The position numbers and the translations under genes are program-made. This document shows, in pieces, positions 16,265 to 25,320 of a stretch of 64,000 nt of DNA. Under the pieces are notes generated by a model. It saw nothing but the letters and a program-made list of their open reading frames with translations. It did not search any database and was not told the origin of the DNA. The stretch's first letter is position 1, and every line of letters begins with the position of its first letter. The DNA lies in contig NZ_JAGQCU010000011.1 in the NCBI RefSeq assembly GCF_024346355.1, positions 26,482 to 90,481 on the forward strand, read 5' to 3'. Source of the stretch: Cyanobium sp. ATX 6A2 (GTDB taxonomy: Bacteria; Cyanobacteriota; Cyanobacteriia; PCC-6307; Cyanobiaceae).

Positions 16265-17707
16265 TCAGCCCACGGAACCCTCGAGCTTGAGGGCCAGCAG
16301 TTTGTCGGCCTCGGCAGCGAACTCCATGGGCAACTGGTTGAACACGTCGCGGCAGAAGCCACTCACCATCATCGACACAGCCTCCTCGAAGCCGATTCCC
16401 CGGCTCTGCAGATAGAAGAGTTGATCTGCGGAAATCCGGCAGGTGCTGGCCTCATGCTCGATGCTGGCCTGGGGCTGCTGGCAGCGAATGTAGGGGTAGG
16501 TGTTCGCGGCCGCCTGATCGCCGATCAGCATCGAATCGCACTGGCTGTAGTTGCGAGCACCCACAGCCTTGGGGCCGATCTGCACCAGGCCGCGGTAGCT
16601 GTTGCTCGAGTGACCGGCACTGATGCCCTTGCTCACGATTGTGGAGCGGGTGCGGGGGCCCACGTGCACCATCTTGCTGCCGGTATCGGCCTGCTGACGA
16701 TTATTCGTGAGGGCCACGGAGTAAAATTCTCCCACCGAATCGGCACCCTGGAGAACACAGCTGGGATATTTCCAGGTGATGGCTGATCCGGTTTCCACCT
16801 GGGTCCAGCTGATGTGGCTGCGATCACCGCGACAATGTCCGCGCTTGGTGACAAAGTTGTAGATTCCGCCCACGCCATTCTCATCACCGGCATACCAGTT
16901 CTGAACAGTGGAGTACTTGATGGAGGCATCATCGAGAGCCACCAGTTCAACCACAGCTGCGTGCAGCTGATTGGTATCGAACATCGGCGCCGTGCAGCCT
17001 TCAAGATAGCTCACCGTGGAGGCTTCCTCGGCGATGATCAAGGTGCGCTCAAACTGGCCGGTGTCACCGGAGTTGATGCGGAAGTAGGTGGAGAGCTCCA
17101 TCGGGCACTCCACGCCCTTGGGAATGAAAACAAAGGACCCATCACTGAAGACGGCTGAATTCAGGGCCGCAAAGTAATTGTCGTTGGTTGGCACCACCGT
17201 GCCGAGGTAGCGCTGCACCAGCTCCGGATGGTCTTTGACTGCCTCGCTGATGGAGCAGAAGATCACACCGTGCTCAGCAAGCTGCTCACGGAAGGTGGTG
17301 GCAATCGAAACACTGTCAAACACCGCATCCACCGCCACATTCGAGAGGCGCTTCTGCTCGCTCAGCGGGATACCAAGCTTTTCGAAGGTTTCCAGCAGCT
17401 TGGGATCCACCTCATCAAGGCTTGCCTTTTTATCTTGCTGCCTGGGGGCTGCATAATAAATGATCTCCTGGAAATCGATCGGGGGGTATCCCAGGGTGGC
17501 CCAGTCAGGCTCATCCATCTGCAGCCACTGGCGATAGGCACGCAGGCGGAAATCAAGCAGAAACGCAGGCTCCTGCTTCATCGAAGAGATCAGCCGCACC
17601 ACCTCCTCACTGAGGCCCTTGTCGATCTTGTCGGTGGCGATGTCGGTGACAAAGCCGTACTTGTACGTCTGGGAAACCAGATCACCAACGGTTGCGGAGC
17701 TGCTCAT
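16265..17707 (-). CDS. sufB: Fe-S cluster assembly scaffold subunit SufB
   Basis: 480 aa, full length for SufB, the main cluster-building scaffold. Seen: [11 protein letters not shown] near the N-terminus, [33 protein letters not shown] with a conserved Cys, [39 protein letters not shown], and [17 protein letters not shown] at the end. First suf structural gene; SufR presumably represses the operon from the upstream region. Confidence 0.95.
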   Translation of the reverse strand: MSSSATVGDLVSQTYKYGFVTDIATDKIDKGLSEEVVRLISSMKQEPAFLLDFRLRAYRQWLQMDEPDWATLGYPPIDFQEIIYYAAPRQQDKKASLDEVDPKLLETFEKLGIPLSEQKRLSNVAVDAVFDSVSIATTFREQLAEHGVIFCSISEAVKDHPELVQRYLGTVVPTNDNYFAALNSAVFSDGSFVFIPKGVECPMELSTYFRINSGDTGQFERTLIIAEEASTVSYLEGCTAPMFDTNQLHAAVVELVALDDASIKYSTVQNWYAGDENGVGGIYNFVTKRGHCRGDRSHISWTQVETGSAITWKYPSCVLQGADSVGEFYSVALTNNRQQADTGSKMVHVGPRTRSTIVSKGISAGHSSNSYRGLVQIGPKAVGARNYSQCDSMLIGDQAAANTYPYIRCQQPQASIEHEASTCRISADQLFYLQSRGIGFEEAVSMMVSGFCRDVFNQLPMEFAAEADKLLALKLEGSVG

Positions 17708-17743
17708 GGTGAAGGGGGAACGGGACTGAACAGGGGGGGGGGA

Positions 17744-18145
17744 TCAGCTGCTGGCCGTGGCAGCGTGAATCTCTGCAGTGGTGATGGTCTGCTTCTCGCC
17801 GCGGAAGGGGTTGTCCTCGGTGAGGAACAACATGCAGTGGCACTCCTTGCGCTCGCGCATGGGCACACAGGGGCAGTTCCAGAAGGCCTGCGCCACCTCC
17901 GCCTCCTTGTCTTCGTAGTGGCGGCAGGGGCAGAGGGCACCACCAAGGTCTTCCTTGTGCTTGGCCAGGCCCTCCAGCACCACCGCCGTCACGCCGGGGT
18001 CACTGCAGAAATAGGTCCCAGTGCGCTGGGCGTAGGTTTCCGCGAATTTGCGGATCACCTCAAGGTTCTCAGGACTCGCAGTGGCACTGGCAGAGGCGGT
18101 GGCGCCTTGATCTGCGGCAGTGTTGGCATTGTTGGTGTCGGACAT
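17744..18145 (-). CDS. ftrC: Ferredoxin:thioredoxin reductase catalytic subunit
   Basis: 133-aa beta subunit of FTR, the [4Fe-4S] enzyme that passes photosynthetic electrons from ferredoxin to thioredoxin. The three family motifs are present: ALCPCRHYEDK, WNCPCVPMR and ECHCMLFL, carrying the active-site disulfide and the cluster cysteines. ATG 18145 begins a short low-complexity Ala/Thr/Ser leader of about 24 residues before the conserved region. It is upstream of sufB on the same strand (36 bases), so it is probably co-transcribed and SufR-controlled. Confidence 0.93.
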   Translation of the reverse strand: MSDTNNANTAADQGATASASATASPENLEVIRKFAETYAQRTGTYFCSDPGVTAVVLEGLAKHKEDLGGALCPCRHYEDKEAEVAQAFWNCPCVPMRERKECHCMLFLTEDNPFRGEKQTITTAEIHAATASS

Positions 18146-18306
18146 AGCGGCGGAAGAGCTGCACAGCGGAGAAAGGAGCCAACTCTGAGCACCGGTGGAG
18201 CGGAAAGCGCGGGCGGCCGGAGCAGAAAGCGGGGCAGAAGCCGTGAGGCGGATCGACAATCCTGGAACGGCCACGGTGGAGCGGCCGACTGGATAGGAAC
18301 CGCCCG

Positions 18307-18404
18307 GTTGCGAAACCAGACCGGTTGCAGAACCAGAACCAGCTGAAAAGCCAGATCCAGCTGCGGAACCAGTTGCGAAACAAGGCTGTTTCGATATTCG
18401 CAAC
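18307..18404. promoter_or_regulatory. Array of degenerate 13-bp direct repeats between ftrC-suf and sufR
   Basis: Copies close to G(T/C)TGC(A/G)(A/G)AACCAG occur at 18307, 18324, 18342, 18360 and 18372, spaced 17, 18, 18 and 12 bases. The last copy (GTTGCGAA, 18372-18379) is followed by its exact inverse TTCGCAAC at 18397-18404. It lies in the divergent control region of ftrC-sufBCDS and sufR. Cyanobacterial SufR is known to bind inverted CAAC/GTTG-type elements, so these may be operator half-sites; that link is inference. The repeats also translate to a Gly/Ser-rich string on the minus strand, which I regard as incidental. Confidence 0.5.
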
Positions 18405-18691
18405 CCTAGGGCGGCGATCCGGCTGTTGGGTCCGCCGTCATTGTGCCGCCCCGGTCCCTGGGCGGCTGGCCCCAGCGAATCCCCAACTCCCACCCATACG
18501 TGGCATGGTGAAACCGCTGGATCCCGCCCATGGGCATGCGCACAGTCACTGCCAGCGATCCTGCAACGGTCTCCGCGGCCAAGGTCGCCACCAAGCTCGC
18601 CACCGAGGACGCCACCGAGGACGTCGGCGAGCACGTCGATGTCGAGATCAGGAACGTGGTTATTGAGGAGGTCGTAGAGGAGGTCGTGCCC
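18405..18691. other. Low-complexity leader region before sufR
   Basis: No separate gene seen. The plus-strand frame of sufR is open back to an ATG at 18530 but encodes a repetitive Ala/Thr/Glu/Val string (KLATEDATEDVGEHVDVE) unlike SufR proteins. It contains short near-repeats of GCCACCGAGGAC. It may be a 5' untranslated leader or an unusual N-terminal extension. Confidence 0.4.
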
Positions 18692-19423
18692 ATGGATCGA
18701 GCCCACACGATTCCCACCGTGGAGTCCAATCCGGCGGCGGAGTCTGCGCCCGGTGCGATGCCTGCGGGTGACGCCTCAACCCGGGAGGCCGTGCTCTCCT
18801 CGCTGCTGCGGCACGGTGAGCTCACCGCCGCTGAACTGGCCAAGCTGCTCGGGGTGTCCGTGCAGGCCATGCGCCGCCATCTCCGCGGCCTCGAGGTTGA
18901 CGGGCTTGTACAGGCGAGCACCACCACGCAAGGGCCCGGCCGGCCCAGCAACCGCTGGCAGCTCACCGCCAAGGCCCGGGCCCGCTTCCCCGATGGCAGT
19001 GAGGATTTCGCCCTCGGGCTGCTGCAGTCGATGGCCCACGCCCTGCCGGCCCACACCATCGAGCAGCTGCTCACCCAGCAGGCCCATCAGAAGGCGGCGG
19101 CCTACCGGGCGCACATCGGGCCGGGCCCGCTGCAGCAGCGCCTGCAGCAACTGGTCGAGCTGCGACGCCAGGAGGGTTTTGTGGCCGAGTGCAGCCCGGA
19201 TCCGGAAGGGCAGGGCTGGCTGATGCGCGAGTTTCACTGCTCGGTGATGCGCATCGCCGAACAGTTTCCCTGTGTCTGCGACCAGGAACTGCGGCTGATC
19301 CGTGAAACCTTCCCCGACTGCCAGGTGGACCGGGTGCACTGGCGGCTGGAGAAGGGCCATTCCTGCGGCTTTCGCCTGCGGCCCTTCGCCGAGGCGGCCC
19401 ATGTCGAGGCCACTCAGCCCTGA
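18692..19423 (+). CDS. sufR: Iron-sulfur cluster biosynthesis transcriptional regulator SufR
   Basis: 243 aa. [4Fe-4S]-sensing repressor of the suf operon. An N-terminal winged HTH (TREAVLSSLLRHGELTAAELA, GVSVQAMRRHLRGLEVDGLV, QGPGRPSNRWQLT) is followed by a sensor domain with the cluster cysteines in VAECSPDPEG, EFHCSVM and FPCVCDQEL. ATG 18692 is preceded by GAGGAGGT at good spacing; ATG 18530 would add 54 low-complexity residues. Divergent from ftrC-sufBCDS, its expected target. Confidence 0.92.
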   Translation: MDRAHTIPTVESNPAAESAPGAMPAGDASTREAVLSSLLRHGELTAAELAKLLGVSVQAMRRHLRGLEVDGLVQASTTTQGPGRPSNRWQLTAKARARFPDGSEDFALGLLQSMAHALPAHTIEQLLTQQAHQKAAAYRAHIGPGPLQQRLQQLVELRRQEGFVAECSPDPEGQGWLMREFHCSVMRIAEQFPCVCDQELRLIRETFPDCQVDRVHWRLEKGHSCGFRLRPFAEAAHVEATQP

Positions 19424-19428
19424 GCCCC

Positions 19429-19848
19429 ATGGAGGCTGATCAGCGCTGCGGTCCACTCACGAGCGCCGAGGTGCAGGAGCTCGACTCCACCCTGCTGCCG
19501 GCCCTGGAGCGCCATCACCTGCGTCTGCTGGCCCATGGCCTGCGCAGCCTGCAGGCGGCGGCCAGCCGCCGCCATGGCGAGGGTCCCGATCCGGACGCAC
19601 TCAGGAACTGGGTTCTGGCTCAGCCGCAGGTGGCCGACACACCGGAATTCGCCGAGGTGTTCCTGCAACAGCTGCAGCACCTGGCCAGCCAGCTCGAAAC
19701 CATCGCCGCCGAGCAGCGCTGTGCGCCCCTGGCCCTGAATCTCGATCAGCTGGTGCACTGGGCGCGCAGACAGGCGGATCAGCGCACCAGCAGCCACACC
19801 CCCAGCAGCCCCAGCCCGGCGGCCAGCCAGCCCCGCGGCCCGGGCTGA
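19429..19848 (+). CDS. Conserved hypothetical protein downstream of sufR
   Basis: 139 aa, five bases after the sufR stop, so probably co-transcribed. Predominantly helical (LDSTLLPALERHHLRLLAHGLRS; EFAEVFLQQLQHLASQLETIA) with a disordered Pro/Ser tail. No known domain recognised. The last 70 bases overlap the convergent transporter gene, and the tail is probably not conserved. Role unknown; position hints at Fe-S or redox context only. Confidence 0.6.
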   Translation: MEADQRCGPLTSAEVQELDSTLLPALERHHLRLLAHGLRSLQAAASRRHGEGPDPDALRNWVLAQPQVADTPEFAEVFLQQLQHLASQLETIAAEQRCAPLALNLDQLVHWARRQADQRTSSHTPSSPSPAASQPRGPG

Positions 19849-20690
19849 TCCCCCTCCAGAGGCGCCAGCAGCACCGCCATCAGGGGGGCTGTGGCCAGTA
19901 ACGCCACCGCCAGGCCGACCGGCAGACGCAACAGCGCCAGCTGTTGCAGGCCGATCCCAGCCGTGGTGCCCAGCAGGGTGGCGGCCAGCACCAGCGGCCA
20001 GCGCCGACCGGCAGGACGGGGTTGACCGCGCCCCAGGACCGGGCCCAGCAGGGCCGGCAGCAGCGGCAGCAGCACAAGGCAGGCTCCCAGGAGCCGCACA
20101 CTGGAGGCCTGCAGCGGCGAGATCGGCTGCAGGCGCAGCGCCGCCCGGGCCAGCAGGGCACCAGCGCTGCCACAGAGCAGGGCCAGCAGGGCCAGCAGCA
20201 GCCCGAACCGCTGCGATGCCGGTGTTGGCGAAGCGGCGCTGTCAGCGGCCGCTGGCAGCTGGGGTGAACGCTGCAGCGCCACCAGCACCAGCGCCAGGCT
20301 CACCAGCGCCGTACCGGCCCATTGCTGCGCTGCCGGAATCTCAGCCAGCAGCAGCACGCCGGCGGCACTGGTCACCGCCGGTCCACCGGCCTCCACGGTG
20401 AGGGTGCGGCGGGTGCCCAGGCGGCGCAGGGCCGCGAAGTAGAAGCTGTCGCCAGCGGCGATACCCATCACCCCACTCACCAGCAGCAGGGCCATGGGGA
20501 TCGGTGCCACCGCTGGCAGGGCGAGGGCCAGCAGCGGTAGCTGCAGCGCCAGGGCGATCAGGTTCTTGAGCAGATTCAGCTGGGCCGGCCCCAGGGAGGT
20601 GGGCAGACGCCGCCACAGACCACTCGCCAGCGTCCAGCCCAGGGCGGCCAGCAGGGCCGCCGCCACCCCAGTCGCCACCGCAAACGCCAC
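19779..20690 (-). CDS. EamA/DMT-family transporter
   Basis: 303 aa of almost continuous hydrophobic helices, about ten, in two similar halves of five, as in drug/metabolite transporters. N-terminal half: GVAAALLAALGWTLASGLW and MGIAAGDSFYFAALRRLGTRR. C-terminal half: LLGTTAGIGLQQLALLRLP and the typical late motif LLATAPLMAVLLAPLEGD. Substrate unknown. Divergent from the bilin lyase gene with only about 37 bases between the starts. Confidence 0.82.
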   Translation of the reverse strand: MAFAVATGVAAALLAALGWTLASGLWRRLPTSLGPAQLNLLKNLIALALQLPLLALALPAVAPIPMALLLVSGVMGIAAGDSFYFAALRRLGTRRTLTVEAGGPAVTSAAGVLLLAEIPAAQQWAGTALVSLALVLVALQRSPQLPAAADSAASPTPASQRFGLLLALLALLCGSAGALLARAALRLQPISPLQASSVRLLGACLVLLPLLPALLGPVLGRGQPRPAGRRWPLVLAATLLGTTAGIGLQQLALLRLPVGLAVALLATAPLMAVLLAPLEGDQPGPRGWLAAGLGLLGVWLLVR

Positions 20691-20727
20691 TGCGCCCTGC
20701 GATCATCGCCACAGACGCCTGCCTGTC

Positions 20728-21339
20728 GTGGCCGAGCCGATCGCCGACGCCATCAGCTTTTTCCAACTCAGCTGCGGCCGCTGGCGCTCCCAGCGCAGCA
20801 GCCACCACCTGCTGCACCGCCGGGCCGAAGCCGGCGGATCCTGGATCGAAGTGGTGGAACTGGCGGCCGACGATCCCCGGCTGATCGCCATTGCCGAGCT
20901 GCACGGCCAGGATCCCGATGGGCTGGTGGGCGGCTGCCGGGTCACCTGGAGTGCCTCGATGGCCTGGGACAAAGCCGGCGAGGCCCACCAGGGGGAGAGC
21001 GTGTTCGGCCTGATCCCCACCGATACCTGCGGACGGGAGGGCCTGCTGCTGCGGGATCGGGGCTATGCCGAAACCGCACCGGTGGCCGGGCGCTTCGCCA
21101 TGGATGAGCGCGACGGACTGCTGCTCACCACCGGCTACGAAACCATGAACAGCCTGGAGCGCTTCAGCTTCGCCGGCCCCGACGTGCGACTGCGCACCAG
21201 CACGGTGGAGGGGCTCTCGAACACCGCCTCCTTCTGCGTGGAAACTCGGGTGAAGGGAGAAGCCGTGGTGGAACGGCCTGGGACGAGCGGCCAGGCACTC
21301 GCCGACAACGCCGCAGCGCTCTCCCCACTGGGCTGGTGA
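20728..21339 (+). CDS. cpcS: CpcS/CpeS-family phycobiliprotein lyase
   Basis: 203 aa. Lipocalin-like lyases of this family attach phycocyanobilin to Cys-82/84-type sites of phycobiliproteins. Seen: AISFFQLSCGRWRSQRSSHHL near the N-terminus, LVGGCRVTWSASMAWD, the central RFAMDERDGLLLTTGYETMNSLERFSF, and the end NTASFCVETRV. GTG 20728 is chosen; the ATG-less N-terminus is uncertain by a few codons. Located directly before cpcG, which fits a phycobilisome role. CpcS versus CpcU versus CpeS cannot be decided here. Confidence 0.85.
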   Translation: MAEPIADAISFFQLSCGRWRSQRSSHHLLHRRAEAGGSWIEVVELAADDPRLIAIAELHGQDPDGLVGGCRVTWSASMAWDKAGEAHQGESVFGLIPTDTCGREGLLLRDRGYAETAPVAGRFAMDERDGLLLTTGYETMNSLERFSFAGPDVRLRTSTVEGLSNTASFCVETRVKGEAVVERPGTSGQALADNAAALSPLGW

Positions 21340-21481
21340 GGGCAGGCCGGTGCGCCGGGAATCGAGCGCAGGCGCCCTGGGGCGATGGTGTTGAACGTTA
21401 CGGACTGTGAGCCCTGCCGGAAAGGCCTCGGTGCCCCCCCGGACGCACTTCTACGATCCCAGCGACGGATGCTGAACTCGT

Positions 21482-22240
21482 GTGGCCCTGCCTCTCCTGA
21501 AGTACGCGCCTATCACCCAGAACGCGAGGGTTTCCCCCCTGCGGGTGGGGTCGGACGAGGACCCCAAGGCCACCTCCATGGACAAGGCCATGGACAGGGA
21601 GGACCAGAACTTCGTGATCGAAGCGGCCTACCGCCAGATCTTCTTCCACGCCTTCAAGGTCGACCGCGACCGCACCCTGGAATCCCAGCTGCGCGATGGA
21701 CAGCTGACGGTGCGGGATTTCATCCGCTCCCTCTGCCTGTCGGACACCTTCACCCGCAGCTTCTACAACCTCAACAGCAACTACAAGGTGGCCCGCCACC
21801 TGGTGGAGAAGCTGCTGGGCCGCAAAACCCACGGCAAGGCGGAGGAGATCGCCTGGTCGGCCGTGCTGATGACCCGAGGGGTCAAGGGCATGGTCGACGA
21901 CATCCTCGACAGCGACGAATACCTCCAGGCCTTCGGCTACGACAACGTGCCCTACCACCGCAACCGGGTGGTGGGCAGCCGCGATCTCGGTGACACTCCC
22001 TTCAACATCACTAGCCCCCGCTACGACGCCTACCACCGCAACATCCTGGGTTTCCCCCAGGTGGTGTACACCGGCACCGCCCGCGCCTTCCCGGAGCGCG
22101 CCCGCCAGCGCCGCGGCGGCTCCCCGGCCGACTACCTCGACTGGGTGCGCAGCCTGCCGGCCATGCGCGCCAGCAGTTCCTCCGCCAGTGCCGACATGGA
22201 CTACATGGCCCGGGTGCCTTACCGCAGCATCGGCCGCTGA
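21482..22240 (+). CDS. cpcG: Phycobilisome rod-core linker polypeptide CpcG
   Basis: 252 aa. Links phycocyanin rods to the allophycocyanin core. N-terminus MALPLLKYAPITQNARV is typical of CpcG; the PBS-linker domain spans roughly residues 30-185 (FVIEAAYRQIFFHAF, LRDGQLTVRDFIRSLCLS, NSNYKVARHLVEKLLGR, DEYLQAFGYDNVPYHR). GTG start at 21482. Followed by an intrinsic terminator. Marks the organism as phycobilisome-bearing. Confidence 0.95.
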   Translation: MALPLLKYAPITQNARVSPLRVGSDEDPKATSMDKAMDREDQNFVIEAAYRQIFFHAFKVDRDRTLESQLRDGQLTVRDFIRSLCLSDTFTRSFYNLNSNYKVARHLVEKLLGRKTHGKAEEIAWSAVLMTRGVKGMVDDILDSDEYLQAFGYDNVPYHRNRVVGSRDLGDTPFNITSPRYDAYHRNILGFPQVVYTGTARAFPERARQRRGGSPADYLDWVRSLPAMRASSSSASADMDYMARVPYRSIGR

Positions 22241-22305
22241 GCCCAGGCCGTCCGCCCGCCCACCAGCGCTCAACCGGTCCACCGTTAGCCGATCAGAGCT
22301 TTTCA

Positions 22306-22327
22306 GGCGACCGCGAGGTCGCCTTTT
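22306..22327 (+). terminator. Rho-independent terminator after cpcG
   Basis: Perfect 7-bp stem GGCGACC (22306-22312) / GGTCGCC (22317-22323), four-base loop GCGA, followed by TTTT. About 66 bases after the cpcG stop. Confidence 0.85.
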
Positions 22328-22438
22328 CCATGGCCGATCCCGGCACCGGTGCCTGCGTCAGTGCTTGCTGACCACCAGGGCCCAGCCTCGGCCTGGGGTG
22401 ACAGAGTCTTGCGACTGATCCCAAAGGAAACGTTCACT

Positions 22439-23527
22439 GTGGTCAAGTCACTCGGATCGCTGGCACGCATGACCCTTCGACAGCTGCGTCAGGTCGCCAG
22501 CGATCTTGGCGTTGGCCTCTACAGCCGCAAATCCAAGGAAGAGCTGGTTGCCGCTATCGAGGAGTGCAGCGACGAAGACAGCAGCCAGCCCAGCCTCCAG
22601 GCCATGGAGGCGGAGATGGAGCCGGCCCCCAGGCCGGAGGCAGAAACCAGCGTGGTGTTTCTGCCCCGCGATCCCCAGTGGGCCTACGTGTTCTGGGAGA
22701 TCTCCGATCACGACCGCGCCTCCGCCCAAGCCACCGGCGCCACCCAGCTGTGTCTGCGAGTGGCCGATGTCACCGGGCTGCCCGGGGGCTCGGTTCACCC
22801 CCACACCATGCAGGAGGTGATCGTCGACAGTCACGCCACGGAGTGGTATCTGCCGGTGCCCCTGAGTGATCGCGACTACCGGGTGGAGCTGGGCTACCGC
22901 CAGGGCAGCGCCGGTGGCTGGATGTCCCTGGCCTTCTCCTCGGTGGCACGGGTGCCGGCCCTGCACCCCAGTGAACAGATCCTCGATCAGTTCGTGCCCT
23001 TCTCGCTCGAGAGCACCCCGTCCCCCATCCTGCCTGCACCTGGACTATCGCCGGCCGAACCGGCCGATACGGGGCTGCACGAGCGCCTGTACCAGAGCGC
23101 CACAGCGCAGTGGCGGCGCGTCAGCCGCGGCTCGGAGGCCTTCCACGAGCTCGACACCGTCGGGCTCGACTCCGGCGATCTGATCAACCCGTCCGGTGCC
23201 GGCCTGTGGGCCAGCGGGCGCGACTCGGGCATCGGTGGGGTGGCGCCGCGACAACGCTCCTTCTGGCTGGTGGCTGACGCGGAACTGATCGTCTACGGCG
23301 CCACAGATCCCTCGGCACGGCTGAGCATCGGTGGTGAGGATGTGCCCCTCTCCTCCGACGGCACCTTCCATGTTCAGGTGCCGTTCCGGGATGGCAAACA
23401 GCTCTATCCGATCGAGGCCGTGGCGGCCGACGGTGAACAGAAGCGCAACATCACCCTGGAGTTCATCCGCACCACCCCGGAGGACAACAGCAACCCGGCA
23501 GAGAAGGCCGCCAGCGAGTGGTTCTGA
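22439..23527 (+). CDS. DUF4912 domain protein with Rho N-terminal-like motif
   Basis: 362 aa. The N-terminus LARMTLRQLRQVASDLGVGL followed by RKSKEELVAAIEEC is a SAP/Rho-N-like nucleic-acid-binding helix pair. The middle (FLPRDPQWAYVFWEISD, VADVTGLPG, EWYLPVPLSDRDYRVELGY) is DUF4912. A C-terminal beta-rich repeat (FWLVADAELIVYGATDPSA) ends with GEQKRNITLEF. GTG 22439 is preceded by AAAGGAAA at suitable spacing. Cyanobacterial homologues are uncharacterised. It lies just after the cpcG terminator, so it is probably an independent transcript. Confidence 0.8.
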   Translation: MVKSLGSLARMTLRQLRQVASDLGVGLYSRKSKEELVAAIEECSDEDSSQPSLQAMEAEMEPAPRPEAETSVVFLPRDPQWAYVFWEISDHDRASAQATGATQLCLRVADVTGLPGGSVHPHTMQEVIVDSHATEWYLPVPLSDRDYRVELGYRQGSAGGWMSLAFSSVARVPALHPSEQILDQFVPFSLESTPSPILPAPGLSPAEPADTGLHERLYQSATAQWRRVSRGSEAFHELDTVGLDSGDLINPSGAGLWASGRDSGIGGVAPRQRSFWLVADAELIVYGATDPSARLSIGGEDVPLSSDGTFHVQVPFRDGKQLYPIEAVAADGEQKRNITLEFIRTTPEDNSNPAEKAASEWF

Positions 23528-23629
23528 GTTTCGTCTGAACCCTTGCTCTGAAGAGTTGATCTGAACCGCTCACCAGGTGAGCAGCCGATGTGGCAACCCT
23601 GAACAGGGTTCCCCTCGTTCATCACCACC

Positions 23630-24994
23630 GTGGGCCTGCGTCGCTACCCATGGGTCCCAGCTGTGGCCCTGCTCCTGGCCGGCTGCGGCGCCGAGGCCAG
23701 GCTGGTGGGAGCTCCCGCGCCACCGCTGCCTCTGCCTGAGGGCATCGAGGTGGCCTTCAACCACAACCCCAGCAGCCGCTACCGGAGCCCGATCACGGGC
23801 CACTGGCGCCGCGGCGACGATCTGGAGGCCTTCGTGCTCCAGTCGATCGCCGCGGCCGAACGGGAGATTCTGGTGGCAGTGCAGGAACTCACCCTGCCGC
23901 GCATCGCCGAGGCCCTGGTGCAGCGCCATCGCCAGGGCCTGCGCGTGCGCGTGGTGCTGGAGAACAACTACAGCGCCCCCTGGAGCGCGCAACACCCCGC
24001 CGACCTCACCCCCCGCCAGCGCCAGCGACAGGAACAGCTGCAGGCCCTGGGCTGGGGCGATGCGGTGGCCATCCTGCACCGCGGCGGCGTGCCGGTGATC
24101 GACGACACCGCCGATGGCAGTGCCGGCAGCGGTCTGATGCACCACAAATTCATGGTCGTCGATGGGCGGGAGGTGATCACCGGCTCCACCAACTTCACCG
24201 CGTCCTGCGTCCACGGCGACCCCGATGCCCCCAGCACGCGAGGCAATGTGAACCACCTGCTGCGGCTGCACAGCAGGGAGCTGGCAGCACTGTTCCGCGA
24301 GGAATTCGAGCGCATGTGGGGGGATGGGCCGGGCGGCGGCGCGAACAGCCGCTTCGGCCTGGGCAAGGAGAGCGAGGGGCTGCGCTGGGTGCGGGTGGGC
24401 ACCACCCCGGTGGGCGTGCTGTTCGCTCCGCACAGCCCCAGCGATCCACGCCATGCACTGGACCTGCTGGAGGAGCTGTTGCAGGACACCCGAACGCAGC
24501 TGGATCTGGCCCTGTTCGTGTTCTCCGCCCAGCGCCTGGGCAATGTGGTGGGAGAGCTGCACGATCGGGGGGTGACCGTGCGGCTGCTGGCCGATCCGGG
24601 CTTCGCCAACCGCTTCTTCAGCGAAGTGCTCGATCTCCTGGGCCTGGAACTGCCCGATCACCGCTGCATCGTGCAGGCGGAGAACCGCCCCCGGCGGGAG
24701 TCGCTGCCAGGGGTGGGCACACCCCGGCTTTCCGGCGGCGATAAACTCCACCACAAGCTGGCGGTGATCGATGGCCGGCGCGTGATCACCGGCTCCCTGA
24801 ACTGGAGCCCCTCGGCGGCACACCGCAACGATGAAACCCTGCTGGTGATTGATTCGGCCAGAGTCGCGGCCCACTTCGGCGCCGAGGTGGATCGACTCTG
24901 GAAAGGGGCCGAGCTGGGCGTCACCGAACGGCTGCAGCGCAAGCAGGAGCGCATGCGGCAACGCTGCGGCAGTGGTCGCCGGGCCGCCGCCTAG
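23630..24994 (+). CDS. Phospholipase D-like lipoprotein
   Basis: 454 aa. N-terminal lipoprotein signal (VALLLAGCGAEA, lipobox Cys about residue 19) predicts a membrane-anchored, exported protein. Two HKD motifs: HHKFMVVDGREVITGSTNF and HHKLAVIDGRRVITGSLNWS, the two halves of the PLD active site. Could be a phospholipase, phosphodiesterase or nuclease; secreted PLD-type nucleases share this layout. GTG 23630 start. No obvious operon partner. Confidence 0.85.
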   Translation: MGLRRYPWVPAVALLLAGCGAEARLVGAPAPPLPLPEGIEVAFNHNPSSRYRSPITGHWRRGDDLEAFVLQSIAAAEREILVAVQELTLPRIAEALVQRHRQGLRVRVVLENNYSAPWSAQHPADLTPRQRQRQEQLQALGWGDAVAILHRGGVPVIDDTADGSAGSGLMHHKFMVVDGREVITGSTNFTASCVHGDPDAPSTRGNVNHLLRLHSRELAALFREEFERMWGDGPGGGANSRFGLGKESEGLRWVRVGTTPVGVLFAPHSPSDPRHALDLLEELLQDTRTQLDLALFVFSAQRLGNVVGELHDRGVTVRLLADPGFANRFFSEVLDLLGLELPDHRCIVQAENRPRRESLPGVGTPRLSGGDKLHHKLAVIDGRRVITGSLNWSPSAAHRNDETLLVIDSARVAAHFGAEVDRLWKGAELGVTERLQRKQERMRQRCGSGRRAAA

Positions 24995-25019
24995 GATTCA
25001 CATAGGCACTCCTGCGCTG

Positions 25020-25262
25020 ATGCCCGCCCCTTCCGGAACCCGCGAACAGCACGCCACCCTGGACGCGATCCAGCTGATGCTGCGCGATCTGCACACCCGC
25101 CACGACGACATCCGCCACCGGGCAGCGTTCCGGGGCTGCACCGGCGAACTGCTGGACGTGCAGCAGGAGCTGGTGGATTACCTGCTGGCCAAAAAGAGCG
25201 AGCTGATGGGCCAGAGCCGCCGCGACGGCCAGTCCCATCCCAGCTACACCGCCTATCTCTAG
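25020..25262 (+). CDS. Small conserved hypothetical protein
   Basis: 80 aa from ATG 25020. Helical, charged: EQHATLDAIQLMLRDLHTRHDD, LLDVQQELVDYLLAKKSEL. No signal peptide, no membrane segment, no recognised domain. It starts 26 bases after the PLD gene and may be co-transcribed with it. Confidence 0.55.
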   Translation: MPAPSGTREQHATLDAIQLMLRDLHTRHDDIRHRAAFRGCTGELLDVQQELVDYLLAKKSELMGQSRRDGQSHPSYTAYL

Positions 25263-25320
25263 GCCCGATCCCCTGGGGCACCCGAGCTCCAACCATCCCC
25301 CCGGCCGCGGCCCTGCGATC

